Counted from the first letter of the stretch, positions 28,263-38,739 are shown. The stretch: DNA of 64,000 nucleotides from Planctomycetota bacterium (GCA_029260735.1 JAJDCR010000033.1:16260-80259); one strand, 5' to 3'. Notes: generated by a model from the sequence alone, not told the origin. Made by a program: numbers and translations.

Positions 28263-30965
28263 TTACCACGACTCCATCCAAAGATTTAGTATCCTTTGAG
28301 CTTCTGAGTGTCCTTTTCTTGCTGCTTTTTTAAACCACTCTATTGCTTCTACTTTATCTCTAATGGTGCCACGTCCATGATTAAACATTTCCCCCAAGGT
28401 ATACATTGCATTCACTTCACCTAAGTCCGCAGCTTTCTTAAACCACTTAAAAGCTTCGGTGTAGTTTGAGCGAACTCCCACCCCGTTATAGTACATGGTA
28501 CCTAAAGCATTCATCGCTCCTGAGTTTCCTAAGTCGGCCCCCTTTTGCAACCACTCATATCCAAGAGAGTAGTTCAGAGGAACTCCTTTTCCTTCAAGAT
28601 ATAAAGATCCCAACAAGCTCATTCCAAAAGCATTACCTAGTTCCGATGATTTTTTAGCCCAGTAGAAAGCTTCTTCGTAGTTAATTGCGATCCCCTGACC
28701 TTGGATATACAAAGCTCCGAGTATTGACATAGCAAAAGGATCATTCAAATCAGCAGCTTTCTTAAACCAGTAATGCGCTTTAGAAAAATCACGAGGTACA
28801 TCTTCTCTATTATAGTAAAAAAAAGCCAGGCTCATCATTGCTTGGGTGTTTTCTCGATCAGCGGATTTTTGAAGCCAATCAAGAGCTTTTACATAATTCT
28901 TAGGAACCCCCTTCCCTTCAAGGTACATTATGCCAAGCACTCTCATTGCGTTAGCATCATCTAGCTCTGTCGCTTGCTTAACCCAATGAAGAGCTTTTGT
29001 ATAGTTTTTAGAAACACCTATACCTTCGAGGTACAGGGCCCCTAAGCTTCCCATCCCATAAGCATTTCCAAGTTTAGCAGATGTTTTGTAAAGTTCAAAA
29101 GCTTTACTGTTATCTTGAGAAATGCCTTTTCCTTCGAGGTATATAATACCTAATATGTTCATTCCATATGAATTACCTAAGTCTGTAGATTTTTGAGACC
29201 ACTGAAAAGCTTTAGAGTAATCTACAGAGATCCCTTTTCCTTCAATGTGCATAATTGCTAGTAAATTCATCGCTAGAGAGTTTCCCGATTTAGCACTCTT
29301 TGTTGCCCATTGGAAAGCTCTGTTACCATCTGGGTTTGTACCTAAGCCATAATAGTACATATACCCAAGCATAAACTGAGAGAAACTATCGGAGTTATTT
29401 TCGAGTTTATCAATGAGGCCGCGAGCCATATTCTGAGACTGTTTAGTATCTTTACTAACAAATTTACCACTAAACAGCATGCTTGCTTTTAAAGAGAGGT
29501 AGCGAGCATCGCTATTCAGAGCAATCGCTTGTTCATTTTCTTTCCACATTTCTTCATTTTTGCCCTTTGCGTAGTAGCCTAAAGCTTTTTGGAAATGCTT
29601 CTCTGCTTTTACTATAGAAGAACCTGATCTATCTGAAATTGGATTACGGGCATAGGAGCGCATTTGGTCGTCTTCTTCAGAAAAGGGATTGTCCTCGGAA
29701 TAAACCTGGAGAAATTTTTTCCAAATTTGAATCTTCTTACTTTCCTTCATCTTAGCTGTTTTTATTTTTTGATAGGTCTTTCTCATTTTATCTGTGTAGT
29801 TGGACCATTTTCTATCCAATTTTCCAATAATTTCTTCAGCGTAGGAACGCATTTTTTCATCTTCTTCAGAAAGTGGGTTATTTTTTAGGTAGGCCTCTAA
29901 AAACTCTTTCCACGCACTACTTATCTGGCTATCATTCAGTTTTCGAGCTTTAATTTTAGAGTAAGTCACCTGCATCTCTTGGTGGTATTCGTTCCATTGG
30001 AAATGAATTTTTTGTTTTTCTTTTAGCCTTGTAATATCTTGTTTTATTTGCTCTCGGATTCGATCATCTTTTTGCGAATAGGGATTATCTTCTTGGTAAG
30101 ATTTTTGAAATTGCTCCCAAGTTGCAATCATTAGATCTAAAGAAAAATCTTCCGTTTGAATTTTTGTGTAATTCTCTTCCATTTCTTTGAGCTTGCTATC
30201 CCAGATTTTCATTGCTTCAAGATCAAATTTCTTTGATATAGGCTTTATTTCTTCTGTCAGATTAGGCTTTTCTGTTTTTGGAGATGAGTATTCTGTTTCT
30301 TTAGTATCTTTATGAACTTCTTTTTTGAAAGTGGAGTTCTCTGACTTTTGAGTTTTTACTCCGTGAGGAAAAGATTTTTTTATTTCTTGATTAAAAATAG
30401 AAGTGGTGTCAGTATCAGTCAAAGATACAAGACGACAATACTTCAGAGTAATCCCCCAAGAAAAGCTATCACATTTCCCCTTAATAGTTACCTTATTTCC
30501 TGTTGAAATCTTTGCAACTTCTTTTCGGTTTTCCTCGCTAAATATACATTGTACTTTTTTTAATCCATCCTGATAGAGCACTACTGAGAAATCCTCAAAC
30601 CCATCTTTTCTCATTTCCTGGACAACTCCACTAACTTGAATTATTTTATCTTTGAATTTAGCCTCAATAGTCACTTCATTTTCTATATATTCTTTGAACA
30701 GTTTTTCTACTTTGATAGTCAATTCTGGTTGTGCCGACTCAATCTCTCGCTTATCCATTTCTTCCTTCACGCTTACAACAATAAAAAGGAAGAACATTAT
30801 GCCTATTGTGATAGCTGCAGATTTAGACTTCCCGTATTTGGGAGTAAGGAGTTTATATAATCCAACAAAAATTAATATAGGCCACAAACAAAGCCACATT
30901 GCAATAGTGCCACAGCCTACTTTGGAATTTTCTACTTCGTATACTACAAACTGCTTTGTCGCCAT
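28263..30965 (-). CDS. Membrane protein with OB-fold, triple repeat and ten Sel1 repeats
   Basis: 900 residues. Two membrane helices (about 18-38 and 50-66) are followed by an OB-fold of the tRNA_anti-like type (~85-180; IIQVSGVVQEM, KVTIKGKCDS). Residues ~245-440 contain three ~60-residue repeats of unknown family, each ending in DNP-S--D-(3)-R (IWKKFLQVYSEDNPFSEEDD). Residues ~520-895 hold ten Sel1-like helical repeats (LGIMYLEGKGV, A--WLQKSA). Sel1 solenoids usually mediate protein assembly. AAGGAG precedes the ATG. It is the fifth gene of the array and is likely a membrane scaffold for neighbouring GTPases or the helicase; that role is inferred from position. Confidence 0.8.
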   Translation of the reverse strand: MATKQFVVYEVENSKVGCGTIAMWLCLWPILIFVGLYKLLTPKYGKSKSAAITIGIMFFLFIVVSVKEEMDKREIESAQPELTIKVEKLFKEYIENEVTIEAKFKDKIIQVSGVVQEMRKDGFEDFSVVLYQDGLKKVQCIFSEENRKEVAKISTGNKVTIKGKCDSFSWGITLKYCRLVSLTDTDTTSIFNQEIKKSFPHGVKTQKSENSTFKKEVHKDTKETEYSSPKTEKPNLTEEIKPISKKFDLEAMKIWDSKLKEMEENYTKIQTEDFSLDLMIATWEQFQKSYQEDNPYSQKDDRIREQIKQDITRLKEKQKIHFQWNEYHQEMQVTYSKIKARKLNDSQISSAWKEFLEAYLKNNPLSEEDEKMRSYAEEIIGKLDRKWSNYTDKMRKTYQKIKTAKMKESKKIQIWKKFLQVYSEDNPFSEEDDQMRSYARNPISDRSGSSIVKAEKHFQKALGYYAKGKNEEMWKENEQAIALNSDARYLSLKASMLFSGKFVSKDTKQSQNMARGLIDKLENNSDSFSQFMLGYMYYYGLGTNPDGNRAFQWATKSAKSGNSLAMNLLAIMHIEGKGISVDYSKAFQWSQKSTDLGNSYGMNILGIIYLEGKGISQDNSKAFELYKTSAKLGNAYGMGSLGALYLEGIGVSKNYTKALHWVKQATELDDANAMRVLGIMYLEGKGVPKNYVKALDWLQKSADRENTQAMMSLAFFYYNREDVPRDFSKAHYWFKKAADLNDPFAMSILGALYIQGQGIAINYEEAFYWAKKSSELGNAFGMSLLGSLYLEGKGVPLNYSLGYEWLQKGADLGNSGAMNALGTMYYNGVGVRSNYTEAFKWFKKAADLGEVNAMYTLGEMFNHGRGTIRDKVEAIEWFKKAARKGHSEAQRILNLWMESW

Positions 30966-31019
30966 TAAGTTCTCCTTATACCTATTAACTAAATTTTTTT
31001 CTACGATTTACAATGCCAA

Positions 31020-31958
31020 TTAAAAAAGCAAAAGCAAAAGCAAAATAATAATCAACAGTCCGACAGAAATCCCAATAGCAAAGTGAAAACATAGCTGCAC
31101 TTGCTTTTGGATCTGCTCCTGGTTCTCATTTATTTTTTGCAAATTTTCGAAGATAAATTGTTTGTGTTCTTCTAAAGATTTTTTTGTTTCTTGTTCATGA
31201 TGAAAGAAGTTTTCTAATGTCTCTTCTCCCTGTTTTTTGAATAAGTCAAAGTCTTTTTTTATGGTAGAAATAGTTTCATTACTTTTGTTTTTAAATTCAA
31301 AAAGTTGATGGGACAATTCTTTTAAAGATTTTTTTGTTTGCTCGCTTAAATCTGTTGTTACTTGCTTATTGTTGTCGATAATCATTTGGGATGATTTTTC
31401 CAAGTAACTTTTGTGTTCAGTTGTGGAGTTTTGGATAAAGCTTTCTATGTTGCTTGAGCAAGCTTTGATTGTCTTTTGATTTGTTTCTTCGACCTCTGCT
31501 AATGTTTCCTTGGTGTGACTTCCAAATTTTTCCAGCTTATTGGTTGTCTCTTCTAAGAGCAAAGAGCACTCTTTGGCAATCTTTTCAATTTGCTTTTCTA
31601 TAGTTTCGTACATTTTGTTGTAAACAGCTTGTTGAAGGTTTCCTAACAACTCCTGCTCAAAACTATCTAGGGACTGATGGATTGATTTTTTGGCAATTAA
31701 ACTCAACTCTTGTAGTTGTCCTTTGAGGAGATCTTTCTCTTCAATAATTTCTTGATGAAGTTTACTGTTGATCTTAATAGATTTATCCAGCTCTTGAAAA
31801 AGAGAAGTAACTCTAGTTTCAAAAGGGTTCCATAGTTCTGAGTATTGGGCGTTGAGCTTATCAATGCATCGCTGGCCTACTTGGCTCCCCACTTCATTGG
31901 CAACTTCTTCAAATAATCCACTTAGCTCTTCTTGAATTTCTTTCGAAAACAATTCCAT
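31020..31958 (-). CDS. Coiled-coil protein with C-terminal membrane anchor
   Basis: 312 residues, almost entirely heptad-rich coiled coil (Lys/Glu/Gln-rich from 60 to 285), ending in a single hydrophobic helix (FAIGISVGLLIIILLLLLLF) at the extreme C-terminus. That layout predicts a tail-anchored protein with a long cytoplasmic rod. No enzyme motif is present. The start ATG overlaps the dynamin stop by one base (TAATG), and GGAG lies nine bases upstream, so translation is coupled to the tandem-GTPase gene. It may recruit or regulate the dynamin-like partner at the membrane; this is inference from adjacency. Confidence 0.75.
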   Translation of the reverse strand: MELFSKEIQEELSGLFEEVANEVGSQVGQRCIDKLNAQYSELWNPFETRVTSLFQELDKSIKINSKLHQEIIEEKDLLKGQLQELSLIAKKSIHQSLDSFEQELLGNLQQAVYNKMYETIEKQIEKIAKECSLLLEETTNKLEKFGSHTKETLAEVEETNQKTIKACSSNIESFIQNSTTEHKSYLEKSSQMIIDNNKQVTTDLSEQTKKSLKELSHQLFEFKNKSNETISTIKKDFDLFKKQGEETLENFFHHEQETKKSLEEHKQFIFENLQKINENQEQIQKQVQLCFHFAIGISVGLLIIILLLLLLF

Positions 31959-34900
31959 TATCTATCTCCAAAATAAATTTTATTTAACTCATTTTCCAAT
32001 TTGCTAACCTCTTTTGATGCTTGACTGAGTTGAGCAACTTTCATCTCTAGTTTTTGCTTATCTTGGTCAAAATGTTTTTTAGCTTTTTCGAAATCTTCTT
32101 TCGTTTCTTTCATTTTTTGTTGTTTTAAAGCTAGCTCGTTGGAAAGATAACCGTAATCTTGACTTATTTCGTTCATTTTTTCTTGGTGAATAATTTTTAC
32201 CTGCTCATCACATTTTTTTAGCCAAGTGTGTGTCTTTTTTTGATAGTTCTCAAACTCAAGTTCTAGTTCTTCTCTCAAATGCTCTTGGGCAACTTTAATG
32301 TTCAACTTTTTTATCCATAGTGTCTTAATTTTTCTCTCTTTGCTCTCTTCTAGGATGATTGCTATTTTCTTTTTTAATGAAGCCGGAGCAATAGTAGGAA
32401 TCTCATCTACAACGCTTAACTCCAAAAGAGATTCAGAATAAGAATCTAATTTTTTTCTTATTTCTTTTGTTACTTTGTCTTCTACTTCTTCGCTATGCTC
32501 TCTCCAACCAAACATGGGCGATTTAATTTTTTTCCAAGAACCTTCTTCTCTTTCGGAATTTTTAAAGCTCAAAAAATCTTTCTCGCTTTTAAAGAGGGAA
32601 ATTTTTTTCCATATTTTTTCTTGGCTATCATTTAATGGTTTCAAAAAAGAACAATTGTGATTAATCCAGCTATCAAAATTTCTTTTTTCGCTTTCTCGTT
32701 TTTGTTTATTGATTAAGATTTTTTTCTCCAGGATTTTTTGATCATTATGCAAAGTTTTCAGATAGCTAGATTGTTTATAAACAAATTTTGAACTCAGCAT
32801 GGAAGAAGCTTGATTAAGATCAAGCCATAGTTTCTCTTTCTCTACTTGAACTCGGTGAGTAAAGTCAATATGGACACTTCTTAGGTTTTGAAAAGTTTTT
32901 GAAGCTCCAAAAGATTCGCTTATCGTGGCGATTAAATTCTTCAGTCGATAGGATTCTTTACCTAGCCTATAATCAAAAATAGAAATTTCATGAAAGCTGA
33001 GTTGCTCGGAAATGAGATGAAAATATTGCGAGAGTTGTTCTTCGACGAATTTTATGGGCGAAGTTTTATACTTTTTTCTTCTAAGCTCATCTATTTTTGT
33101 AATAACAATAAAAATATTCGGCACTGCTTTTCCTAGTTTTTTTCGATTCTCGAACTTCGAGAATAATTTCTTTAGTTTAGGAATTTCATCGCTAGTTAGG
33201 GCTTGACTTGCTGACATAAAATATAAAAAGGAGTCGCTCAGAAATAGATAGTCCTCTGTAATCTCATCGTGGTAAGAAACAATGGAGTTAAAGCCCGGTG
33301 TATCCACTAAATGAACATCTCTCAATAAGTCTAAGGGATAATAGATCTCTACTTTATTGATAATATGTCCGTAATAACGAGAGTGGTAGTGCTGAATACT
33401 CTTTTTCTCGCTGAGTAAACTTAACTTTGTCGGTGGACAAGGAAAAAAATGGATTTTTATAGTTGAGAGAAGAGTATTTGATTCCAAGTGGTCTTTCAAA
33501 TGAGTTAAGGCTTCTTTTTCTGAGAGAAAAGGGGTTTTATAAAAAATGTCCTTTTGCTTTTGAAGCGAGCTTAATAATTGATAAAGCTTATCAGGAGAAA
33601 TAAGAGCCCAGTTTTTATTTTCGATTGTTTGATAAAATATCTCTCTAATTTGAGGAACTAAAGATTTTTGTTGAACCAGCTTCAATAGTTCACAGACATC
33701 CAGAATTTCATCTCCCTTGACTTCTAAGGAAAAACAGCTTTCTCTATTCTCTTGGTTGATGATGTGGATTATGCTCTCTTCTTTCCAGTGAATAACAACA
33801 TTATTGGAACCATACTTTATTTCGTTAATGTAAGCCGTTGTAGGGGTGTTATCAACAGGTAAAATATCAGAGCAATCTAACAAGGTGTTAATAAAGCTAG
33901 ATTTGCCAGAAGAGAATGGCCCGCAAATAGGTAGAATATAGCGATTAGAAATAATCTTTTGTTTTAAATCGCCCAGTATAACTAAACTCAGATTTTTAAA
34001 ATAAGGAGTTGTCTTGCGTATATTTTTGAGTTTAGCGATACAATCGAGAAGTTGGGTTTTAATGTTATGGCTAAACTTCTCCAGTCTCGCCTGCTCTCCG
34101 ATAGGTTCAAATTTTTTGAAAGCCAACTTTTCAACATTGTAATCCATAAAATGTTGGGTCGCCTTTACCAGTTCAATAGAGTCTTTATGAAAAAGCTCTT
34201 CTATCTCTAAGAGATTAGAGCTGACTGGTAGAGGTTGGCAATGCAAACTTCGCACAAGAGAAAGTTGGTCTCCCAAAATCTCTTCGAGAGCAGGAAGCGC
34301 TTCCTCTACTTGTTTTAAGTTTTGCTGTTCTCTATGCATTTGCTTTAGTCCATAAAGAACAAAACCTAGCAGAGCAACCCTTTGTTTGTTTACTATCATT
34401 TTTTTAGACGTACTTGCAGAGGGTTCATATATAAGACGAATTGCCGCTCCCAACTCTTCTTTGTTATACTCCGGTGAGCGTAAAGAGATTTTTTTTAGAT
34501 GGTATAGAACTTGCAAAGCCTTGATTCTTCTGAGATACTTATTTCGACTTTCCACTTCTCCCAAAAAATAACGATCTTCTCCTTTAATAATACCTTTGAG
34601 ACGTTGGTTATACTGGTAAGCCTGACAGTACAAAAATTCTCTCGATTTATCTATATGATAGAGTTTGGCTATTAGAGCAAAATACTTTAGATATTGGTAG
34701 AAATGTTCCAGTTCTTCTTCTAGCAAATTATTGGAATTATAAAAGTGAACAAAGTTTTTCTCTTCGAAGAAGCGTGTAGCAAAATAAGGATTTAAAGACT
34801 GTATTAGGGTTCTTAGTTTTCTGTAAGTTAGTTTTAGAACATTGTTAATACTACCAACCCCATGTTCATTATAGTTCAACCAAAAAGAAATAGGCCCCCG

Positions 34901-35560
34901 AAAAAGATCTCTGCCATTTTGTATATCTTTCAACACCTTTGTCAAAAACTCTTCATCATGCCGAGAAATCCCCAGGGAAGGAAAAAGATAAATAAGAGCA
35001 TCGCATTTATCTAGTAAATATAGAAGCTTCGCTTGGTCTTCCAAGTAAATGGAGTTTCCTCCAGGCATATCAATTATTTCATAGTGATCTCTTAATAATG
35101 GGTGAGGCAATTCTATTTCGATAAAAGCAGTGTTATTTAGATTTTTCCTATCTTGAATAAAATTAATATAATCATCAACGGTTTTTGTTCGGTGAATATC
35201 CGATAAAAAATTATTGCTTTTATCTCTATAAAACGTTGCCGCAAAATTTTCTCCGTATTTGAAATGAATGCCACACGCTGTTGTCGGAATAATATCAACG
35301 GGAGACAAGTCAACTTCTTCTATAATTTTTTGAACTTGACCGAGATCACTAAGTAAACTTTTGTCTTCTAGGCTACCTCTTAGAATTTGATTTATGGTCG
35401 TGGATTTACCAACAGAAAACGCTCCACAAAAGCCAATTACAGGAACATTCTTCACTCCAAAACCAAACAAGGAAGAATGTTTTTCTATTTGTTTATAGAT
35501 CTTGTTTATCTGTTTTTCAAAAGCACCTATCTTTAAAAAATATTGCTGATGAATATTCAT
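31958..35560 (-). CDS. Tandem dynamin-like GTPase (two G domains)
   Basis: A 1,200-residue protein with two dynamin-family G domains. The first has P-loop GAFSVGKST (residues 46-54), a switch Thr in DIIPTTA and G3 DMPGG; no canonical G4 is visible. The second has P-loop GPFSSGKSS (about 547-556), PVDNTPTTA, G3 DTPGF (about 752) and G4 TKID (about 820). Long coiled coils occupy the C-terminal ~280 residues. Two fused dynamin modules recall LeoBC of Eleos and other bacterial dynamin pairs that remodel membranes, some protecting against phage. It overlaps the kinase-dynamin gene by ATGA and the coiled-coil gene by TAATG, arguing for a stoichiometric complex. Confidence 0.85.
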   Translation of the reverse strand: MNIHQQYFLKIGAFEKQINKIYKQIEKHSSLFGFGVKNVPVIGFCGAFSVGKSTTINQILRGSLEDKSLLSDLGQVQKIIEEVDLSPVDIIPTTACGIHFKYGENFAATFYRDKSNNFLSDIHRTKTVDDYINFIQDRKNLNNTAFIEIELPHPLLRDHYEIIDMPGGNSIYLEDQAKLLYLLDKCDALIYLFPSLGISRHDEEFLTKVLKDIQNGRDLFRGPISFWLNYNEHGVGSINNVLKLTYRKLRTLIQSLNPYFATRFFEEKNFVHFYNSNNLLEEELEHFYQYLKYFALIAKLYHIDKSREFLYCQAYQYNQRLKGIIKGEDRYFLGEVESRNKYLRRIKALQVLYHLKKISLRSPEYNKEELGAAIRLIYEPSASTSKKMIVNKQRVALLGFVLYGLKQMHREQQNLKQVEEALPALEEILGDQLSLVRSLHCQPLPVSSNLLEIEELFHKDSIELVKATQHFMDYNVEKLAFKKFEPIGEQARLEKFSHNIKTQLLDCIAKLKNIRKTTPYFKNLSLVILGDLKQKIISNRYILPICGPFSSGKSSFINTLLDCSDILPVDNTPTTAYINEIKYGSNNVVIHWKEESIIHIINQENRESCFSLEVKGDEILDVCELLKLVQQKSLVPQIREIFYQTIENKNWALISPDKLYQLLSSLQKQKDIFYKTPFLSEKEALTHLKDHLESNTLLSTIKIHFFPCPPTKLSLLSEKKSIQHYHSRYYGHIINKVEIYYPLDLLRDVHLVDTPGFNSIVSYHDEITEDYLFLSDSFLYFMSASQALTSDEIPKLKKLFSKFENRKKLGKAVPNIFIVITKIDELRRKKYKTSPIKFVEEQLSQYFHLISEQLSFHEISIFDYRLGKESYRLKNLIATISESFGASKTFQNLRSVHIDFTHRVQVEKEKLWLDLNQASSMLSSKFVYKQSSYLKTLHNDQKILEKKILINKQKRESEKRNFDSWINHNCSFLKPLNDSQEKIWKKISLFKSEKDFLSFKNSEREEGSWKKIKSPMFGWREHSEEVEDKVTKEIRKKLDSYSESLLELSVVDEIPTIAPASLKKKIAIILEESKERKIKTLWIKKLNIKVAQEHLREELELEFENYQKKTHTWLKKCDEQVKIIHQEKMNEISQDYGYLSNELALKQQKMKETKEDFEKAKKHFDQDKQKLEMKVAQLSQASKEVSKLENELNKIYFGDR

Positions 35561-38500
35561 ATTTTGATACTGCTTTCAAGAATATCCAAAGCTTCTTTAT
35601 ATTGGCATAGTAGCTTTTGGAGATTTTCTTTTTCCTCTTCCAAAACCAGTCTTTTTTGTAAAGCAGAGCTTTTTTCTTGAATTTGTTGCTGGAAATTTTT
35701 CATTACTTGGTTAAGTAAATCATGGCACCATTTTTCTATCTCTAAGCGGATCTCATAATTTCTCATTTTGAGCTCACGAAGAACTTTTTCTTTTGTCCTA
35801 CTCCGAATTTCTTGATAAGCATTACTTGTGGCAAGCTTCTTGGCAACTCCCAAAGCAGCAATGGCAGCGATTGGCCATCCAATTCCACTTGCTACACCAA
35901 CAGCAACTATTGCTGAGAGCCCACCAGAAGCAGGTATAATACTCAGAACAATAATGGTTAAAAGAGCCCCCACGATGCTTTCAGATGCTCCTCTGGTTGG
36001 CTCAAGCAAGCATTTTTGCCAAGCTAAGCTTGAGTTCATATTTTGCAAAACTTGAACATACCTTGCCGTTTCAATATGAATTTGAATATCTTCTCCGGCA
36101 ATGACTTCTAAATCCTCGGCTAAAATTTGAATTATTCTATTCACTTCTTTACGAAGCACCTCAAGATGATTCTCTAAACCTTCATTATCTAAGTACTGAT
36201 TTTTAAAAAGTTCTTCCAGTTTCTCTACTTTTTTCATCTTAAGAATACCTACCTCATTATCGATAAAATCCTCCAAGTTACTCGATAACAAGGCAATAAT
36301 TTCTTGAGTAGTCTGCTTTATTTTTTCATCTATTTGTTGGGAGGATTTTATTTTTTGATGCTGCAGTTTTTTCATAAAAACATCTAGTTCTTTGTTTTCT
36401 TCAGAAACGTTCGCTATTTTTTCATCCAAATACTTCTCTGAATTTTTTACTGCTTTATATATAAGTTGGTAGTCCTTGTTTATCTTACGATGCATCTTAG
36501 TGAATTTATTCTGACGAAAAACAGAGTTTGGAGAATAGATATGTCTTTCTAAAGAAGAGATCAAATTAAAATACCCCCATTTGGCAAGAGAGTCGTATTG
36601 ATTAAAGTAGTCTCCTTCTTTAGAGACTTGGAGGAATATATCTAGAATAGGCAAGCTTGCATAGTCAATAAGTTCCTGATAGTACTTTCCAAAGTAGTTT
36701 TGAGTATATTTTCGAGCACTATTGACATTCTCTATATTGATATCTCCATATTCATCTAAATCATCATCGTATTCATAACATAGGTCAATCATATTCAAAA
36801 CAGCTATCGACTTAAATTGGTATTTTTCCATTTCTTCTAAAAAATCAAGAGAGTAACGACCAGACAAACTTTGGCTATTGAAAAGCCAGATAAGACCATC
36901 CGCTTCTTTTAAATAACTGCGAACAAGCTCCGTATCCTTCTGGAAAAAGGAGTTTATTCCTGGAGTGTTAATAATCTCTATTTCTCTTAGCAAGCTCGCT
37001 TGGTGGTAAATTTTAATATCTTTAATCTGCTCTTGTTGATAATTATGCTTTCGATCTATATGTTTCCAAATCTCTTGGTAGTTGTAGTATTTTTTTACAG
37101 TTCCATCAGAAAAATGTATTTCCGCTAAATGCTCGTAGTGGTCTCCCCTCATCACTCTAGATATCACGGTATCTGTCGGAACAATATCACTGGGGAGTAA
37201 ATCTTCTCCTAATAGACTATTGATAAAAGTGGACTTTCCTACATTGTATTCTCCTATTACCAAAATCTTCAAAGGAGGAGAGACTTTTACTTGCTCTTCT
37301 TTAAGATTTGTCAATATTTCTTGGTAGTTTAAATCTTCTTGGGATAGCTCCTGAAGAGAACTCTCTTTGAAAGCATATAGAGTTTTCATTAACTGTGAGA
37401 TTTGCTTAGAAAAAACAAGCTCTAAATCTTTGTTCACAGGAGAAAACCGAAGTTGTTCAATGATATATTGAAAAGAAGTGGGTCTTTCCTTGGCATCTTT
37501 ACTCAGTATTTTCTCTAAAAACTTCCACTGCAATTCTGTTAAATGAGAAGACTTTTTCGGTTGCGAATGCTGAATTAAGTTTTGATATTCCTCTTTCGTT
37601 TTTCCCGGAAAAGGATGTTCTCCTTCTAGCATTTCATATAAGATAACTCCAAAGGCCCAAATATCACTTTGAAAGGTACTCCTCTCAAAGTATTGCTCAG
37701 GAGCCATGTAAGGAATGGTGCCCTTCATTTTCAAAATAGCATCCGATGGAAGACCAAGGTCTCGTGCCAATCCAAAATCTGTGACAAAGATGGACTCATC
37801 TTTGGCACGGACTAAGATATTTTCAGGCTTCAGATCTCCATGAATAATATTTTGTTTGTGAGAAAAATCTAATACTTGGGCAACAGGTTCTAGATACTTT
37901 AGGGCAGTTGATAGAGAAATGGGGCTTTTTTTTCTTAAAAAATGACGAAGATTGTTTCCTTGAATAAAATCCATCACCAAATACCAGCACCCCGTTTTGG
38001 GATCATGATCTAAGTGCCGACATTGAACAATATTAAGATGAAAAAGTTTGTTGACAATTGTTTTGTATTCACTGCAGATACTTTGAAAATCAAAATTTTT
38101 TCTTTGGTGAAAAACTTTTAGAGCAACTTCAATACCTGTTTGTAAGTCTTTCGCTCGATAAACTGATCCTTGCCCCCCTAAACCAATCTTTTCGAGTATT
38201 TGATATCTCTCGTTTAAAGTAAAGTCAATAGGAGTTTCTTGCAAAATGATATTGGTAAGAGACAATAAAACACTCTCTAGCTCTTGAGATCTTTCACTTT
38301 GGATAATTTCCTTGATTTCGCTTACCGAGGACGAGTTTAGATCAACTGTTTTTGTTTGAATTTCTTCAATAATACAGTTCACTTGAGACTGCAAGCTTTT
38401 CAGAAGATCTTCATTTTGAAATACTTTTGCCTGCAATTTACCTTCTTCAATGTCTTCGAAATACCCCAAAAAAGGTTTTACGACAGCTTTTCCGGAAGGA

Positions 38501-38583
38501 AGAATCCATTCACAAACGAGCTCTAAGCATGCATTTATCGTTTTATTGTTATTGTAATACCACTCCTGCAGTTTTGTTTTCAT
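35557..38583 (-). CDS. Ser/Thr kinase - dynamin-like GTPase fusion with membrane hairpin
   Basis: 1,008 residues. The N-terminal ~120 residues are unassigned and helical. The kinase domain (~125-385) has GLGGQGSVYRA, ALKVF, a HGDLKPEN catalytic loop (HGD in place of HRD, so a non-RD kinase), DFGLARD and YMAPEQ. A dynamin-like G domain follows, with P-loop GEYNVGKST near 438-446, a switch Thr in DIVPTDT, NTPGI at G3 and NMID at the G4 position. Residues ~700-850 are coiled coil, then a Gly/Ala-rich hydrophobic hairpin (~866-918) suggests membrane insertion, as in bacterial dynamins. AAAGG precedes the ATG. Fusion implies that phosphorylation is linked to membrane remodelling. Confidence 0.87.
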   Translation of the reverse strand: MKTKLQEWYYNNNKTINACLELVCEWILPSGKAVVKPFLGYFEDIEEGKLQAKVFQNEDLLKSLQSQVNCIIEEIQTKTVDLNSSSVSEIKEIIQSERSQELESVLLSLTNIILQETPIDFTLNERYQILEKIGLGGQGSVYRAKDLQTGIEVALKVFHQRKNFDFQSICSEYKTIVNKLFHLNIVQCRHLDHDPKTGCWYLVMDFIQGNNLRHFLRKKSPISLSTALKYLEPVAQVLDFSHKQNIIHGDLKPENILVRAKDESIFVTDFGLARDLGLPSDAILKMKGTIPYMAPEQYFERSTFQSDIWAFGVILYEMLEGEHPFPGKTKEEYQNLIQHSQPKKSSHLTELQWKFLEKILSKDAKERPTSFQYIIEQLRFSPVNKDLELVFSKQISQLMKTLYAFKESSLQELSQEDLNYQEILTNLKEEQVKVSPPLKILVIGEYNVGKSTFINSLLGEDLLPSDIVPTDTVISRVMRGDHYEHLAEIHFSDGTVKKYYNYQEIWKHIDRKHNYQQEQIKDIKIYHQASLLREIEIINTPGINSFFQKDTELVRSYLKEADGLIWLFNSQSLSGRYSLDFLEEMEKYQFKSIAVLNMIDLCYEYDDDLDEYGDINIENVNSARKYTQNYFGKYYQELIDYASLPILDIFLQVSKEGDYFNQYDSLAKWGYFNLISSLERHIYSPNSVFRQNKFTKMHRKINKDYQLIYKAVKNSEKYLDEKIANVSEENKELDVFMKKLQHQKIKSSQQIDEKIKQTTQEIIALLSSNLEDFIDNEVGILKMKKVEKLEELFKNQYLDNEGLENHLEVLRKEVNRIIQILAEDLEVIAGEDIQIHIETARYVQVLQNMNSSLAWQKCLLEPTRGASESIVGALLTIIVLSIIPASGGLSAIVAVGVASGIGWPIAAIAALGVAKKLATSNAYQEIRSRTKEKVLRELKMRNYEIRLEIEKWCHDLLNQVMKNFQQQIQEKSSALQKRLVLEEEKENLQKLLCQYKEALDILESSIKI

Positions 38584-38739
38584 TACTATACCTTTGAGTT
38601 GGTTTTCATGGGAGTTTGATTTCTAAGAGGTAGAGAAAAAAATTTATCTGACTATTTTTTCAGAAAAAGGTTGTTTCGATTTATACACTAAAAGCTGTTT
38701 GATTATTATGCTAATTCGTTTCTCTTCGTGTACTCTCTA

